The notes under the pieces are model-generated. The model was not told where the DNA came from. It saw only the letters and a list, made by a program, of their open reading frames with translations, and did not search any database. From NCBI RefSeq assembly GCF_029946515.1, contig NZ_JARZHH010000055.1:1-64000 (forward strand): a stretch of 64,000 bases of DNA. The letters run 5' to 3'. Positions 44,671 through 52,863 of the stretch are shown piece after piece. A program made the position numbers and the translations under genes. Numbering within the stretch: position 1 is the first letter of the stretch; each line of letters begins with the position of its first letter. Origin of the DNA: Polyangium sp. 6x1. Lineage in GTDB: Bacteria; Myxococcota_A; Polyangia; Polyangiales; Polyangiaceae.

Positions 44671-44898
44671 ACCTCTGCGCCGAGCACGAACTGGGCGCGA
44701 CGGGGTCCCGACCGAAATCGGAGACGGGGCCACGTCGCGCACGTTTCGGACGGACGGCGCAAAGATCATGGATATCGTTTGATTTTCTCGCTCGTACGCG
44801 AGCCTTTCGTGGTGGGATGGGCGTGGATCGTGTCGCTGCGCGAGCAGTCGGGACGGTCCTGCCCGGTCCCGATCCGAGTGAGAAACGGATTTTGGTTG

Positions 44899-44928
44899 TT
44901 GATTCCCAGATTTTACGCGTGATATAGT
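44899..44928 (+). promoter_or_regulatory. Promoter for the outer-membrane barrel pair; 363-bp gap described here
   Basis: TTGATT (44899-44904), 18 bp, TATAGT (44923-44928), about 110 bases before the first barrel's start, in the most AT-rich stretch of the gap (44880-44970). The rest of 44671-45033 shows only a weak 5-bp hairpin (44790-44803) after ftsY and no small gene. Confidence 0.5.
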
Positions 44929-45039
44929 CCGTCCCGCTTGTCGGTAGACCGTTTTTTTGAATGAAGTCGCGCAGTTAGACTAGACGGACGGACCGGACCG
45001 ATCGATGCTCACGTCGCACGGACTGCGGAAGGGATGGCG

Positions 45040-46008
45040 ATGAACCAGGTTCGCGTGGGGCTCCTCGTGGCGGCTGCGCTGCTGGCCATGCCGTTGACGG
45101 CGGCAGCGCAACCGAAGAAGGATCAACCGAAGGAGATCAACCTCGACGAGGAGGGTGGCGAGAAGCCTGCTGAAGCCCCTACCGAGGGCGAGGGCGCCGG
45201 CACCGGTGAGGGTGAGGGCGAGACTCCTGGCGGCGAGGGCGAAGGCCTCGGGGACATCTGCAAGATCGACCCGTCGGCGTGCCCGAGCATCAACATGGAT
45301 GAGGCCGCGAAGCGGGACATCAACGCTGAGATGTACGCGGTGCAGCAGATCTACGCGCTGCGCCGGTTCCGCTTCGAGATCACGCCCTACTTCGGGATCA
45401 CGATGAACGATCAGTTCGTCGCGCACCCCGCGCCCGGGCTCGGTCTCAACTTCTACATCACGAACGTGCTCGCGGTCGGAGTCAACGGCAACTTCTACGC
45501 TGCCCTGAACTCCCCCTCGAACTTCAACTTCCAGACGAGCCGCGCGGCGCGCGTCGGTATTCCGATCACGGAGTACGCCTGGAACGCGAACGCGAACTTC
45601 TCGTACGTGCCTGCGTACGGCAAGTTCGCCGGGTTCGGCGACTTCATCTTCCACTACGACTTCTACGTGCTCGGCGGCGTGGGTGCGATCGCTACGCGCC
45701 CGATCGCCGTCGTCGATCCCGACAACCGCACGTTCGAGTTCAAGCCTCGGCTGTCGTTCCACGTCGGTGGCGGGCTCCGCATCTTCTTCAACCGCTGGTT
45801 CGCGGTCGTGGCGGAGCTCAGCGACTACATCTTCTTCGACGAGCTCGAGAACCCGGGCATCGCGTCGGGCCTCGTCAACGGCAAGCCGAGGGCACAGGAT
45901 CCGACGACCTGGACCGCGCCCGAGACGAGCTTCACCAACAACGTCCAGGCGCAGGTCGGGTTTTCGGTCTTCCTGCCGTTCAGCTGGGAGTACCGGCTGC
46001 CCAAGTGA
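45040..46008 (+). CDS. Outer-membrane beta-barrel protein, GltA/GltB-like
   Basis: ATG 45040 is chosen because GGAAGGG is 7 bases away; ATG 45034 nearly touches it. Signal peptide (VGLLVAAALLAMPLTAAA-Q). A Glu/Gly/Pro segment (EGEGAGTGEGEGETPG) and two Cys (CKIDPSAC) lead to a predicted barrel of alternating strands: RFRFEITPYFGITMNDQFVA, GLGLNFYITNVLAVGVNGNF, YDFYVLGGVGAI and FVVAELSDYIFF-like segments, ending with FSVFLPFSWEY. The FEITPxFxxTxxD block recurs in the next gene, so the two are paralogues. This is the TIGR04565-type myxobacterial barrel family to which GltA, GltB and NfsA/B are related. They form the outer-membrane part of the gliding or spore-coat machine. Confidence 0.85.
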   Translation: MNQVRVGLLVAAALLAMPLTAAAQPKKDQPKEINLDEEGGEKPAEAPTEGEGAGTGEGEGETPGGEGEGLGDICKIDPSACPSINMDEAAKRDINAEMYAVQQIYALRRFRFEITPYFGITMNDQFVAHPAPGLGLNFYITNVLAVGVNGNFYAALNSPSNFNFQTSRAARVGIPITEYAWNANANFSYVPAYGKFAGFGDFIFHYDFYVLGGVGAIATRPIAVVDPDNRTFEFKPRLSFHVGGGLRIFFNRWFAVVAELSDYIFFDELENPGIASGLVNGKPRAQDPTTWTAPETSFTNNVQAQVGFSVFLPFSWEYRLPK

Positions 46009-46071
46009 GCCGAGGGGCGGTGTGGCGTGCAAGGAACATCCGGGACGATTCAGCCAAGTACGGGGACATGC

Positions 46072-47004
46072 ATGATGCGTCGATTCGTGAATAGCCTTTG
46101 CGCGTCTCGCCTGCTCCGCAGGGGCATGCTCGCGGCGCTCACGGGATGTGCAGCGCTCGCCATGAGCGCAGGCGCCGAAGCGCAGGAGATTCAGCTCACG
46201 GGTCCCCTCGCGGGGGCCCCGGCCGTGCGCAAGTTGCGCCTGCATCGCGCCGGCCGCTTCGAAATAACGCCGAGCGCCTCCTTCACCCTGCTCGACGAGT
46301 ACCAGCGCACGATCATGCCCGGTCTGCGCCTGATGTACCACCCGACCGACTGGCTCGGGTTCGGCGTCTGGGGCAGCTACGGCCTCCAGACGACGACGTC
46401 GCTCACCGACGAGCTGCAGTCGAAGGCGATCGACGAGCGGAACTGCCCCGCGGACTCGAACACGGCGACCGATACGGCCTGCAAGCTGACGGCCGTCAAC
46501 CTGACCCGCGGCAACCTCGCCGAGGATCAGCTCGGTCGCATGCAGTGGGTCGCGGCGCCGCAGATCACGGTCGTTCCGTTCCGCGGCAAGCTCGCGCTGT
46601 TCGCGTCGCTCTTCGTCGACACCGACATCAGCTTCTTCGTCGGTCCGGCCGTCATCGGCGTGCAAGAGCGCGCGCCCTGCGGCAAGGACAATGACGGCAA
46701 CGCGCTCGCCGACCGCCCCTGCGCGGCGCAGAGCTCGTTCGAGCTCGAGAGCCGCATCGCCATCGCGCCCACGTTCGGCGTCGGTTGGAACTTCTACCCG
46801 ACGTCGTTCTTCGGCTTCGGCGCGGAGTGGAGGGCGCTTCCCTTCGCGTGGAACACGTCCGGCTTCGACAACGCAGGCTCGGGCAACGACGAGGCCTTCC
46901 CGGACACCGCGGTCAACAACAAGGACCGTCAGTTCCGCATGAACAGCATGGTCTCCGTCAACCTGATGTTCTCCCTTCCGATGAAGGTGAAGAACAGCGA
47001 CTGA
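46072..47004 (+). CDS. Outer-membrane beta-barrel protein, paralogue of the preceding gene
   Basis: ATG 46072 follows CGGGG; upstream in-frame ATG 46027 lacks a ribosome site. 310 residues. Signal peptide MMRRFVNSLCASRLLRRGML and following core, cleavage near AEA-Q. Barrel strands: LHRAGRFEITPSASFTLLDE, IMPGLRLMYHPTDWLGFGVW, LALFASLFVDTDISFFVG, NFYPTSFFGFGAEWRAL; the C-terminal strand is VNLMFSLPMKVK. It shares the 'RFEITP....T..D.....PGL.L.Y....LG.GV.G.Y' core with the previous gene, 63 bases away, hence a duplicated pair like gltA-gltB. Loop Cys (NCPADSN, ACKL, PCGKDND, RPCAAQ) could form disulphides. A terminator follows. Confidence 0.85.
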   Translation: MMRRFVNSLCASRLLRRGMLAALTGCAALAMSAGAEAQEIQLTGPLAGAPAVRKLRLHRAGRFEITPSASFTLLDEYQRTIMPGLRLMYHPTDWLGFGVWGSYGLQTTTSLTDELQSKAIDERNCPADSNTATDTACKLTAVNLTRGNLAEDQLGRMQWVAAPQITVVPFRGKLALFASLFVDTDISFFVGPAVIGVQERAPCGKDNDGNALADRPCAAQSSFELESRIAIAPTFGVGWNFYPTSFFGFGAEWRALPFAWNTSGFDNAGSGNDEAFPDTAVNNKDRQFRMNSMVSVNLMFSLPMKVKNSD

Positions 47005-47084
47005 CGAAGACGAAGCCGGCTGCACCGCAGCCGACGACACGCCCCGCGATGCGAGCGGCCGAGACGGAGACGAAGAGCTCCGCG

Positions 47085-47110
47085 ACGCCCCGAGCATCAC
47101 GGGGCGTTTC
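47085..47110 (+). terminator. Terminator after the barrel pair
   Basis: Perfect stem ACGCCCCG (47085-47092) with CGGGGCGT (47100-47107), 7-base loop, then TTTCGCTTTCG. The T run is short but the stem is strong. Confidence 0.65.
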
Positions 47111-47239
47111 GCTTTCGAAGCCCCGGTGGCAGGGGCAGCGCGCTCGTCAACGGGGCCTTGCACTTGCTTTGTCCCTGGCGAGGGCCTATGCGAAGCCTGC
47201 TCCAGCCCCACCCCTGCCGGGCCGGAGCGCGAGGTAGAG

Positions 47240-48019
47240 GTGGGCATTTTCGACTTCCTCCGTAGCAAGGGCGCGAAGAGCGCGCCTCCGTCGGGCAACG
47301 CGCCCGCCGTCGACAAGAAGATCGCTGGGCCGGCCAAGGTCGTCGCGGACAAACGCGCCCAGACCTACGACCGCCTGGAGGCGATCCAGGCACTCGTCGA
47401 CATGAAGACGCCGGAGGCGGCCTCCGCGCTCCTCAAGCGCTTCAACTTCACGATCGATCCTTCGATCACGGACGCCGAAGAGAAAGACCTCGCGTTCCGG
47501 GGCATCGTCGCCGGAGGCAAGGACGTCGTCCCCGCGGTCATCGAGTTCTGCACGAAGGCCGAGGCGCTGACCTGGCCGCTCAAGGTGCTCGATGCCGTGC
47601 TCGACGACGACGCGTATCGCGAGGAGCTGCTCGATCTGCTCGAGGGCTTCGACACCGAGTACGCGCGCAACGTCGAGCCGAAGCTCCAGATCATCCTGGC
47701 GCTCGAAGAAGTCGTGCACGAGGACGTGCGAACGGCGGTGGAGCGCTTCTTCGAGGATGCCAACGAGACCGTGCGGTTCCACGCGGTGCAAACGACGTTC
47801 GCTCAGGCGATGCCCGAGAGCGTCAAGCCGCTCATCGACATGCTCGTGAACGAAGAGTCGGTCCGCGTGAAAAACAAGGTCGCCGAGGGCCTGCTCGTTC
47901 GCGGGTGGGCGATCCCCGAGGATCGCCGGGATGCCGTCGCCGACGCACTCGGCGACACCGGCGGCTACACGGTCGGCGAAGGTGGCAAGATCGTGAAGCG
48001 CTCGCTCCGCTTCGGCTGA
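47240..48019 (+). CDS. Cytoplasmic HEAT-repeat protein
   Basis: GTG 47240 with GAGG 5 bases upstream; the sequence then opens GIFDFLRSKGAKS. The open frame before it has no ribosome site and unlikely composition. 259 residues, no signal peptide. HEAT-type helices: YDRLEAIQALVDMKTPEAAS, WPLKVLDAVLDDDAYREEL, EDVRTAVERFFEDANETVRF and PLIDMLVNEESVRVKNKVAE. The C-terminal 40 residues (GWAIPEDRRDAVADALGDTG, YTVGEGGKIVKRSL) are conserved-looking and end basic. An N-terminal IFDFLR phrase recurs in small bacterial HEAT proteins. Function unknown. Confidence 0.85.
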   Translation: MGIFDFLRSKGAKSAPPSGNAPAVDKKIAGPAKVVADKRAQTYDRLEAIQALVDMKTPEAASALLKRFNFTIDPSITDAEEKDLAFRGIVAGGKDVVPAVIEFCTKAEALTWPLKVLDAVLDDDAYREELLDLLEGFDTEYARNVEPKLQIILALEEVVHEDVRTAVERFFEDANETVRFHAVQTTFAQAMPESVKPLIDMLVNEESVRVKNKVAEGLLVRGWAIPEDRRDAVADALGDTGGYTVGEGGKIVKRSLRFG

Positions 48020-48222
48020 TCCGAACGCGTAGCGGATTGCGCGCCTCCCCGGCGCGATCGAGCACAAGAGTCTCCCCTCGTCCGTGTTGACAGCGCGGGC
48101 CACGCTGAAAGAGGATCCCGGCTGCCCCGACTCGTTCGGGGTGTGTCGACCGCCTCGCGGCAGCCGCGCGTGATACGCGCACGCTCCCCGGCACCACTCG
48201 ACGGAAAGCGAGCATCCCAGGC

Positions 48223-49869
48223 GTGAGGGGACATCGATCGACGCGCCTTTTGCGCGTGATTGCATCCGGGCTCGCCGCTCTTGCCACGGCGACGACCGCG
48301 CATCCGCGTGATGCATCCGCCCTCGACTTCGAGGTGCAGAGCGACACGGCCGCGCAGGCGTACCAGGTCGCGAGCCCGTGGGGCGACACGATCCTCGATC
48401 GGCGTCGCCTCATGCAGTCGTTGTCACTCGGCGTGTACAACCTGCAGGGCGATCACCGACCCGGGAAAGCCGACTTCTCGGTCGTCTTGCGGGTTCGCCT
48501 CGACGCCGACTTCGGCATCAACGGCCACCTCGGCGACGCCGATCGCGGCGGCGAGACGAGCTATCAGACCGAGGCGGGGCCCGGCGTGCGCTTCGTGCCG
48601 GGCCTGCAGCAGGCGCCGGTCGATCTCATGTACGCGTACGTCGAGGGCCGGAACCTCGCGAACGGCTGGATCGGCTTCCGCGCGGGCCGGCAGTACGTCG
48701 TCGACTCGCTCGGTTGGTGGTCGTTCGACGGCGCGCTCGCGCGCGTGACGACGCCGTACTTCGTGCAAGCCGAGCTCTACGGCGGGCTCGAGCAGCGCGG
48801 CGGGCTACCGCTGTCGACATCGCGCTACGAGCGACCAGGCGTTTGGCGTGGCAACCACGCGGGCTTCGGCACCGCGGGCGATCAGCCGAGCGTGACGGAC
48901 TACCCTTCGTACCAGTACACGCAGCCAGCGCCCGCGTTCGGCGTCGCGCTCGAGAGCAACGGGCCGAGCTGGATCCACGGGCGGCTCTCGTATCGACGCG
49001 TCTACAACACGGGCACGTCGGTGACGCAGCAGTTCCCCGATCCGACGGGCGGCTATCGCACGGCGAAGGGTCTGCGCGTGTCGCAGGATCGGCTCGGGTA
49101 CGCGATCGATCTCAACAAGAGCGACCTCGGCGCGATCAAGGGCGGCGTCACGTACGACTTCTACAACCAGATCGTCGGCTCGTATTACGGCGGCGTCGAG
49201 GCGTACCTGGGCAAACGCGCGACCGTCGGCGCGGACATCGACTACTTCGTGCCGACGTTCGACGCGGACTCGATCTTCAACTGGTTCACGAAGAGCCCCA
49301 TCACGACGGCAACCGCGCGTGTCTGGGTCGCACCCACGCAGCGGCTCGATTTCTCGGCCTACGGCGGCGTGCGGATCTGGATGGCCGACGGTGATCCCGA
49401 GACGTTCGGCACCGAGCAGTGCAAGGCCTCGGGGCTCTGCAGTGGCGATCAAGAGATCGATCCGGCGAACTCGAAGACGTTCACGCGCGATCCCGACAAC
49501 CGCGAGATCTCGACGACGATCGACGCGCTCGCGAACGTGTCGGGTCGGTACCGCTTCAGCACGGCCGAGGTGGGGCTGCGCGGCATGGTGCAAGCCGGCG
49601 CGCGCGGGCACACCGGAGGCGCCGATCTCTCGGGCGAGAAGCGCTTCGACGGCGGGCGTTATCGCCTGGGTGGGCGCGTCTCCGTCTACGACTGGAACGA
49701 CCCGCTGCGGCCCGATCGCGGCGCGACGTCGTTTGGGTATGTGCTCGGCGCAGGCGTGCGGCCCGTGCAACAAGCCGACTTTCGGATCGAGTGGGAGCAC
49801 GACATGAACCGGCTCGTCGGGCAGCGCTTCCGCATCGTGGCGCTCGTCAACTTGAGGCTCGGCGGATGA
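48223..49869 (+). CDS. Outer-membrane porin, partner of the multihaem cytochrome
   Basis: Start GTG 48223 gives MRGHRSTRLLRVIASGLAAL, a signal peptide with cleavage near ASA-L. 548 residues of alternating beta pattern with aromatic girdles: LSLGVYNLQGDHRP, FSVVLRVRLDADFGINGHLG, LMYAYVEGRNLANGWIGFRA, YVVDSLGWWSFDGALA, GAIKGGVTYDFYNQIVGSYY, GADIDYFVPTF, RLDFSAYGGVRIW, GGRVSVYDWNDPL. It ends FRIVALVNLRLG. Length suits a barrel of 20 or more strands. Its TGA overlaps the ATG of the 13-haem cytochrome, the pattern of porin-cytochrome conduits such as MtrAB and Geobacter Omb/Oma pairs, where a cytochrome threads the barrel and passes electrons through the outer membrane. Homology to MtrB is not visible; the role is inferred from the pairing. 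Confidence 0.8.
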   Translation: MRGHRSTRLLRVIASGLAALATATTAHPRDASALDFEVQSDTAAQAYQVASPWGDTILDRRRLMQSLSLGVYNLQGDHRPGKADFSVVLRVRLDADFGINGHLGDADRGGETSYQTEAGPGVRFVPGLQQAPVDLMYAYVEGRNLANGWIGFRAGRQYVVDSLGWWSFDGALARVTTPYFVQAELYGGLEQRGGLPLSTSRYERPGVWRGNHAGFGTAGDQPSVTDYPSYQYTQPAPAFGVALESNGPSWIHGRLSYRRVYNTGTSVTQQFPDPTGGYRTAKGLRVSQDRLGYAIDLNKSDLGAIKGGVTYDFYNQIVGSYYGGVEAYLGKRATVGADIDYFVPTFDADSIFNWFTKSPITTATARVWVAPTQRLDFSAYGGVRIWMADGDPETFGTEQCKASGLCSGDQEIDPANSKTFTRDPDNREISTTIDALANVSGRYRFSTAEVGLRGMVQAGARGHTGGADLSGEKRFDGGRYRLGGRVSVYDWNDPLRPDRGATSFGYVLGAGVRPVQQADFRIEWEHDMNRLVGQRFRIVALVNLRLGG

Positions 49870-51278
49870 TGATGAACGCCTCCAAGCGAAGCGCAGAGAG
49901 CGCGCACAAGACGCGCAGGTCGAGCGGCGGACCGCTGCCGGGATGGCTCGCCTTCGTGGCGTGCTTGTCGGCCCTCGTGCTCGGACTCGTGGGCCCCGAC
50001 GCCTCCGCGCAGGCGGCCGACGACGCGCCCCCCGCGGAGTCCGCCGCGCCGCCCGCGCCGCCCCCGGGTGGCTACAAGAGCGGGCTCTATCCGATGCCGA
50101 ACGACGCGGAGACGCCGCTCGCGTTCATGCCTCCGGGCAGCGCGGCGAGCCCCGTGCCGAGCGAAGAGATCTACCCGCCGCAGACGATCACGATCCGCTT
50201 CAACCACAAGAAGCACACGAAGGATCTCAAGCAGACCTGCAAGTCGTGCCACGCGGCCGCGTTCACGAGCGACAAGGTCGCCGATCGGCTCATGCCGAAG
50301 GCCGAGCAGTGCGACGCCTGTCACGACGTCGATCACTCGGACCTGAACGCCGTCAAGGCGGGCACGGACGCGAACGGGCAGTGCGTCTTCTGCCACATCG
50401 GCGACAAGGCAGGCGACAAGGGCGCCGTCGCGCCGATGGTGCTGCCGAACGCGAACCTCGTGTTCACGCACAAGAAGCACCTCGACCGGAACATCCAGTG
50501 CGGCCAGTGCCACGGGCAGGTGGGCGAGCTCGAGCTCGCGACGCGTGATCAGCTACCGCGCATGGCCGGCTGCTTCACGTGCCACAACATGAGCGGCGCG
50601 GCGCAGGGTCAGGCGAAGGGCGCGTGCACGACGTGCCACACGGCCCGCAACGACGGCCGCATGATCACGAGCTTCACGACGGGCAACCTCGTGCCGCCGC
50701 AGTGGATGCACAACGCCGCGCACACGCCCGACTTCATCGAGCGGCACAAGAGCGTCGCGGCGAACGACAGCGCCTTCTGCGGGAGCTGCCACACGACGAA
50801 CGAGTGCACGGACTGCCACGACGGCCGCGTCCGTCCCCGCAAGGTCCACCCGAACGACTGGCTCTCGATCCACGCGCAGTCCGCTCGTCAGGACAACCCG
50901 CGCTGCGCGAGCTGCCATCAGGCCCAGACGTTCTGCGCGGACTGCCACCGCCGCGTCGGCGTGGCGCGCGACACCGGCAGCGGCAACCGCCTCACGGGCC
51001 GCCGCTTCCATCCGCCCGCCGCAGAGTTCACGACGGCGCCGCGCGGGCCGAACCATCACGCGTGGGAGGCGATGCGGAACCTGAACGCCTGCGTGTCTTG
51101 TCACACGGAGCGTGACTGCGCGACGTGCCACGCGACGAAGGGCCTCTCCGGCGGGCACGGCGTGAACCCGCACCCGCTCGGCTTCCGTGACAAGTGCAGC
51201 GCGGCCTTCGCGAGAAACCCGCGTCCGTGCCTCGTGTGTCACCAGTCGAACGACCCGTTCGTGAGGGCGTGCCAATGA
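49866..51278 (+). CDS. Periplasmic 13-haem c-type cytochrome
   Basis: ATG 49866 overlaps the porin stop (ATGATGATG allows 49866, 49869 or 49872). Signal peptide (WLAFVACLSALVLGLV, cleavage near ASA-Q). Thirteen CxxCH haem motifs in order: CKSCH, CDACH, CVFCH, CGQCH, CFTCH, CTTCH, CGSCH, CTDCH, CASCH, CADCH, CVSCH, CATCH and CLVCH. Several distal His candidates occur (FNHKKH, FTHKKH, HNAAH, FIERHK, NHHAW), including paired KKH motifs as in DmsE/MtrA-like and nine-haem cytochromes. The N-terminal mature region is Ala/Pro-rich and shares a 68-bp repeat with the window's left edge. Likely a multihaem wire moving electrons between periplasm and the barrel. Confidence 0.95.
   Translation: MMMNASKRSAESAHKTRRSSGGPLPGWLAFVACLSALVLGLVGPDASAQAADDAPPAESAAPPAPPPGGYKSGLYPMPNDAETPLAFMPPGSAASPVPSEEIYPPQTITIRFNHKKHTKDLKQTCKSCHAAAFTSDKVADRLMPKAEQCDACHDVDHSDLNAVKAGTDANGQCVFCHIGDKAGDKGAVAPMVLPNANLVFTHKKHLDRNIQCGQCHGQVGELELATRDQLPRMAGCFTCHNMSGAAQGQAKGACTTCHTARNDGRMITSFTTGNLVPPQWMHNAAHTPDFIERHKSVAANDSAFCGSCHTTNECTDCHDGRVRPRKVHPNDWLSIHAQSARQDNPRCASCHQAQTFCADCHRRVGVARDTGSGNRLTGRRFHPPAAEFTTAPRGPNHHAWEAMRNLNACVSCHTERDCATCHATKGLSGGHGVNPHPLGFRDKCSAAFARNPRPCLVCHQSNDPFVRACQ
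49995..50062 (+). repeat. 68-bp exact direct repeat, copy B
   Basis: Identical to 84-151, encoding PDASAQAADDAPPAES and the following Ala/Pro run of the cytochrome. See the left-edge entry. Confidence 0.95.
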
Positions 51279-51452
51279 GCGCCCAACATCGGTCGCGGAC
51301 GACGCCGGAGGCCAGGGCGCAGGCGGACGGAGCCGCGCTCCCGAAACATCCGACATATTCCTTGCACACCCCTTCTGGCGACGGGTATAGCGAAGAGCGA
51401 CGGTGCGCTTCCTCCCCCGCGGCGGGCGCGCGCGTCCTCAAGGAGAACGGGT

Positions 51453-51707
51453 GTGAAGGAGCTGATCAAGTACCTGCTCGACAATCTTTACCTCGACTTC
51501 CAGGGCGAAATCACGCTGGAGACGGTGCGGGGCTTCCTCCGGGAGGACGACGGCCGGGAAGCGCGGCAGTTGCTCGCGAAGCTCATCGAGGAGAAGGGGG
51601 TCGAGGACCTGCTGATCACCCTGGCCGACTGTTTGAAGGAGCACATTCAGAGCGGCATCAACGAAAGGGTGGTCCGCGAGCAGCTCTCGACCTACGCCGA
51701 GAGCTGA
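51453..51707 (+). CDS. Small helical protein of unknown function
   Basis: GTG 51453 with AAGGAG 7 bases upstream. 84 residues, all predicted helix: ELIKYLLDNLYLDFQGEITL, EARQLLAKLIEEKGVEDLLI, LADCLKEHIQSGINERVVRE. No signal peptide; cytoplasmic. One Cys. It lies between the cytochrome and a CxxCH lipoprotein, and its stop TGA overlaps the likely start of the latter. Function not recognised; the size and helix content would suit a small regulator or adaptor. Confidence 0.72.
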   Translation: MKELIKYLLDNLYLDFQGEITLETVRGFLREDDGREARQLLAKLIEEKGVEDLLITLADCLKEHIQSGINERVVREQLSTYAES

Positions 51708-52831
51708 TCCTTCCGACAGGCCACTCCTTCGCCCCGCGCGCCCTCTGCGCCGCCTTTCTCGCCGCATCCCTGCCCCTCGTCGGTTGTGACGTCGGCAGCC
51801 CCGAGCGCGAGGCCATCGATACCCCCCCCGTCCACCTGGTCGAAGTCGAGCTGTCCGGCCTCGACGCCGGCGGTCAGCCGACGACGCTGACGCTGACGCC
51901 GAGCGCGCCCGCGCCGGTCGATGGAAGCGTCGCGCTCTCGACGACGAGCGTGCGCGTCACGTTCGATCGGTTCCTCATGCCGGGAGAGGCGATCCGGCAA
52001 GCGATCTGCCTGCAGCCGAGCTCCGATCCGGTGCCGACGTTGCAGGAGTGCAAGCTGCCGGTGTTCCTGGAGCCGAGCTACGACCCGGTGCATCGGCGCA
52101 TCACGTTCCGGCTGCCGGCGATGGCGGCGCTCGTGCCAGACACCAAGTACTGGCTGACGGTGCTCGCGCCGACGGAGGCGTCGCCGTTCGGCGTGCGCGC
52201 GTTCGACGGCGCGCCGCTCGCGGCGAACGTGGTCCTGCAGTTCACGACGGCCGCGATGGATCCCGCGGGCGGGCCCGTGGATCCGTCGCTCGACGATGCG
52301 GCGCGGCGCGCGGCGTCCGAGGAGCTCTTCTGCACGGCGAGCGCGTGCGTGGCGTCGTGCGCGGTGGACGATCAGCTCTGCATCGACAAATGCCCCGTCT
52401 CGAAGAGCCTCGTGATCGGCTGCGGCGGCTGCCACGGGCCGCTCGAGATCGGCGCGGCTGCGATGGGGCTCGATCTGTCGGGCGTGGAGCGGATCCCGGC
52501 GATGATCGGGCGCGTCGCGAACCAGACGCAGACAGGCGAGCAGGCCGACGAGCCAGAGCTCAAGCCGCGCCGCTTCGGACGGGCGATGCCGCACGTCGAC
52601 CCGGGCAACGCGGGGAACAGCTACCTGCTCTACAAGATGCTGGCGAGCCCGATCTACGCGCGGATGGACGCCGCAAAGGGGCTCGCTCCGGGCGAGATCG
52701 ACAGGCTGCGCGCGTCGGTCGTGGTGGGCTTGCCGATGCCCCCGTACGACCTCTACGCAGCCCCGCAGTCGAGCCTGGAAGCGCTCAGCGCGTGGATCGT
52801 GACGGGCGCCGAGACGCCGGCCTGCCCCTGA
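51704..52831 (+). CDS. Lipoprotein with Ig-like domain and a single CxxCH haem motif
   Basis: The coding frame is clear from about 51704, but no ATG, GTG or TTG precedes the signal peptide; the likely start is CTG 51704, which overlaps the previous stop as CTGA. Lipoprotein signal: APRALCAAFLAASLPLVGC. The following 200 residues are Big_5/Ig-like (TTSVRVTFDRFLMPGEAIR, RITFRLPAMAALVPDTKYWL). Then a Cys-rich stretch (CTASACVASCAVDDQLCIDKC) and CGGCH, a single c-type haem site, followed by a C-terminal helical domain (NSYLLYKMLASPIYARMD, GEIDRLRASVVVGLPMPPYD) as in cytochrome-like domains of exported proteins. Probably a haem lipoprotein accessory to the conduit. Start uncertain. Confidence 0.75.
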   Translation: MILPTGHSFAPRALCAAFLAASLPLVGCDVGSPEREAIDTPPVHLVEVELSGLDAGGQPTTLTLTPSAPAPVDGSVALSTTSVRVTFDRFLMPGEAIRQAICLQPSSDPVPTLQECKLPVFLEPSYDPVHRRITFRLPAMAALVPDTKYWLTVLAPTEASPFGVRAFDGAPLAANVVLQFTTAAMDPAGGPVDPSLDDAARRAASEELFCTASACVASCAVDDQLCIDKCPVSKSLVIGCGGCHGPLEIGAAAMGLDLSGVERIPAMIGRVANQTQTGEQADEPELKPRRFGRAMPHVDPGNAGNSYLLYKMLASPIYARMDAAKGLAPGEIDRLRASVVVGLPMPPYDLYAAPQSSLEALSAWIVTGAETPACP

Positions 52832-52863
52832 AGCGTCCGCAGTCGGCGTGGTAGGTTCACGCC

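Noticed and set aside
15069-47004. AglR/AglQ/AglS motor, GltJ or GltH in the window
   Set aside because: No TolQ/TolR-like small membrane proteins, zinc-finger/GYF protein or third barrel is seen in any frame of the region.
48087-48115. TTGACA upstream of the porin as a promoter
   Set aside because: The -35 is perfect but no acceptable -10 lies 16-18 bp downstream (AGAGGA region).
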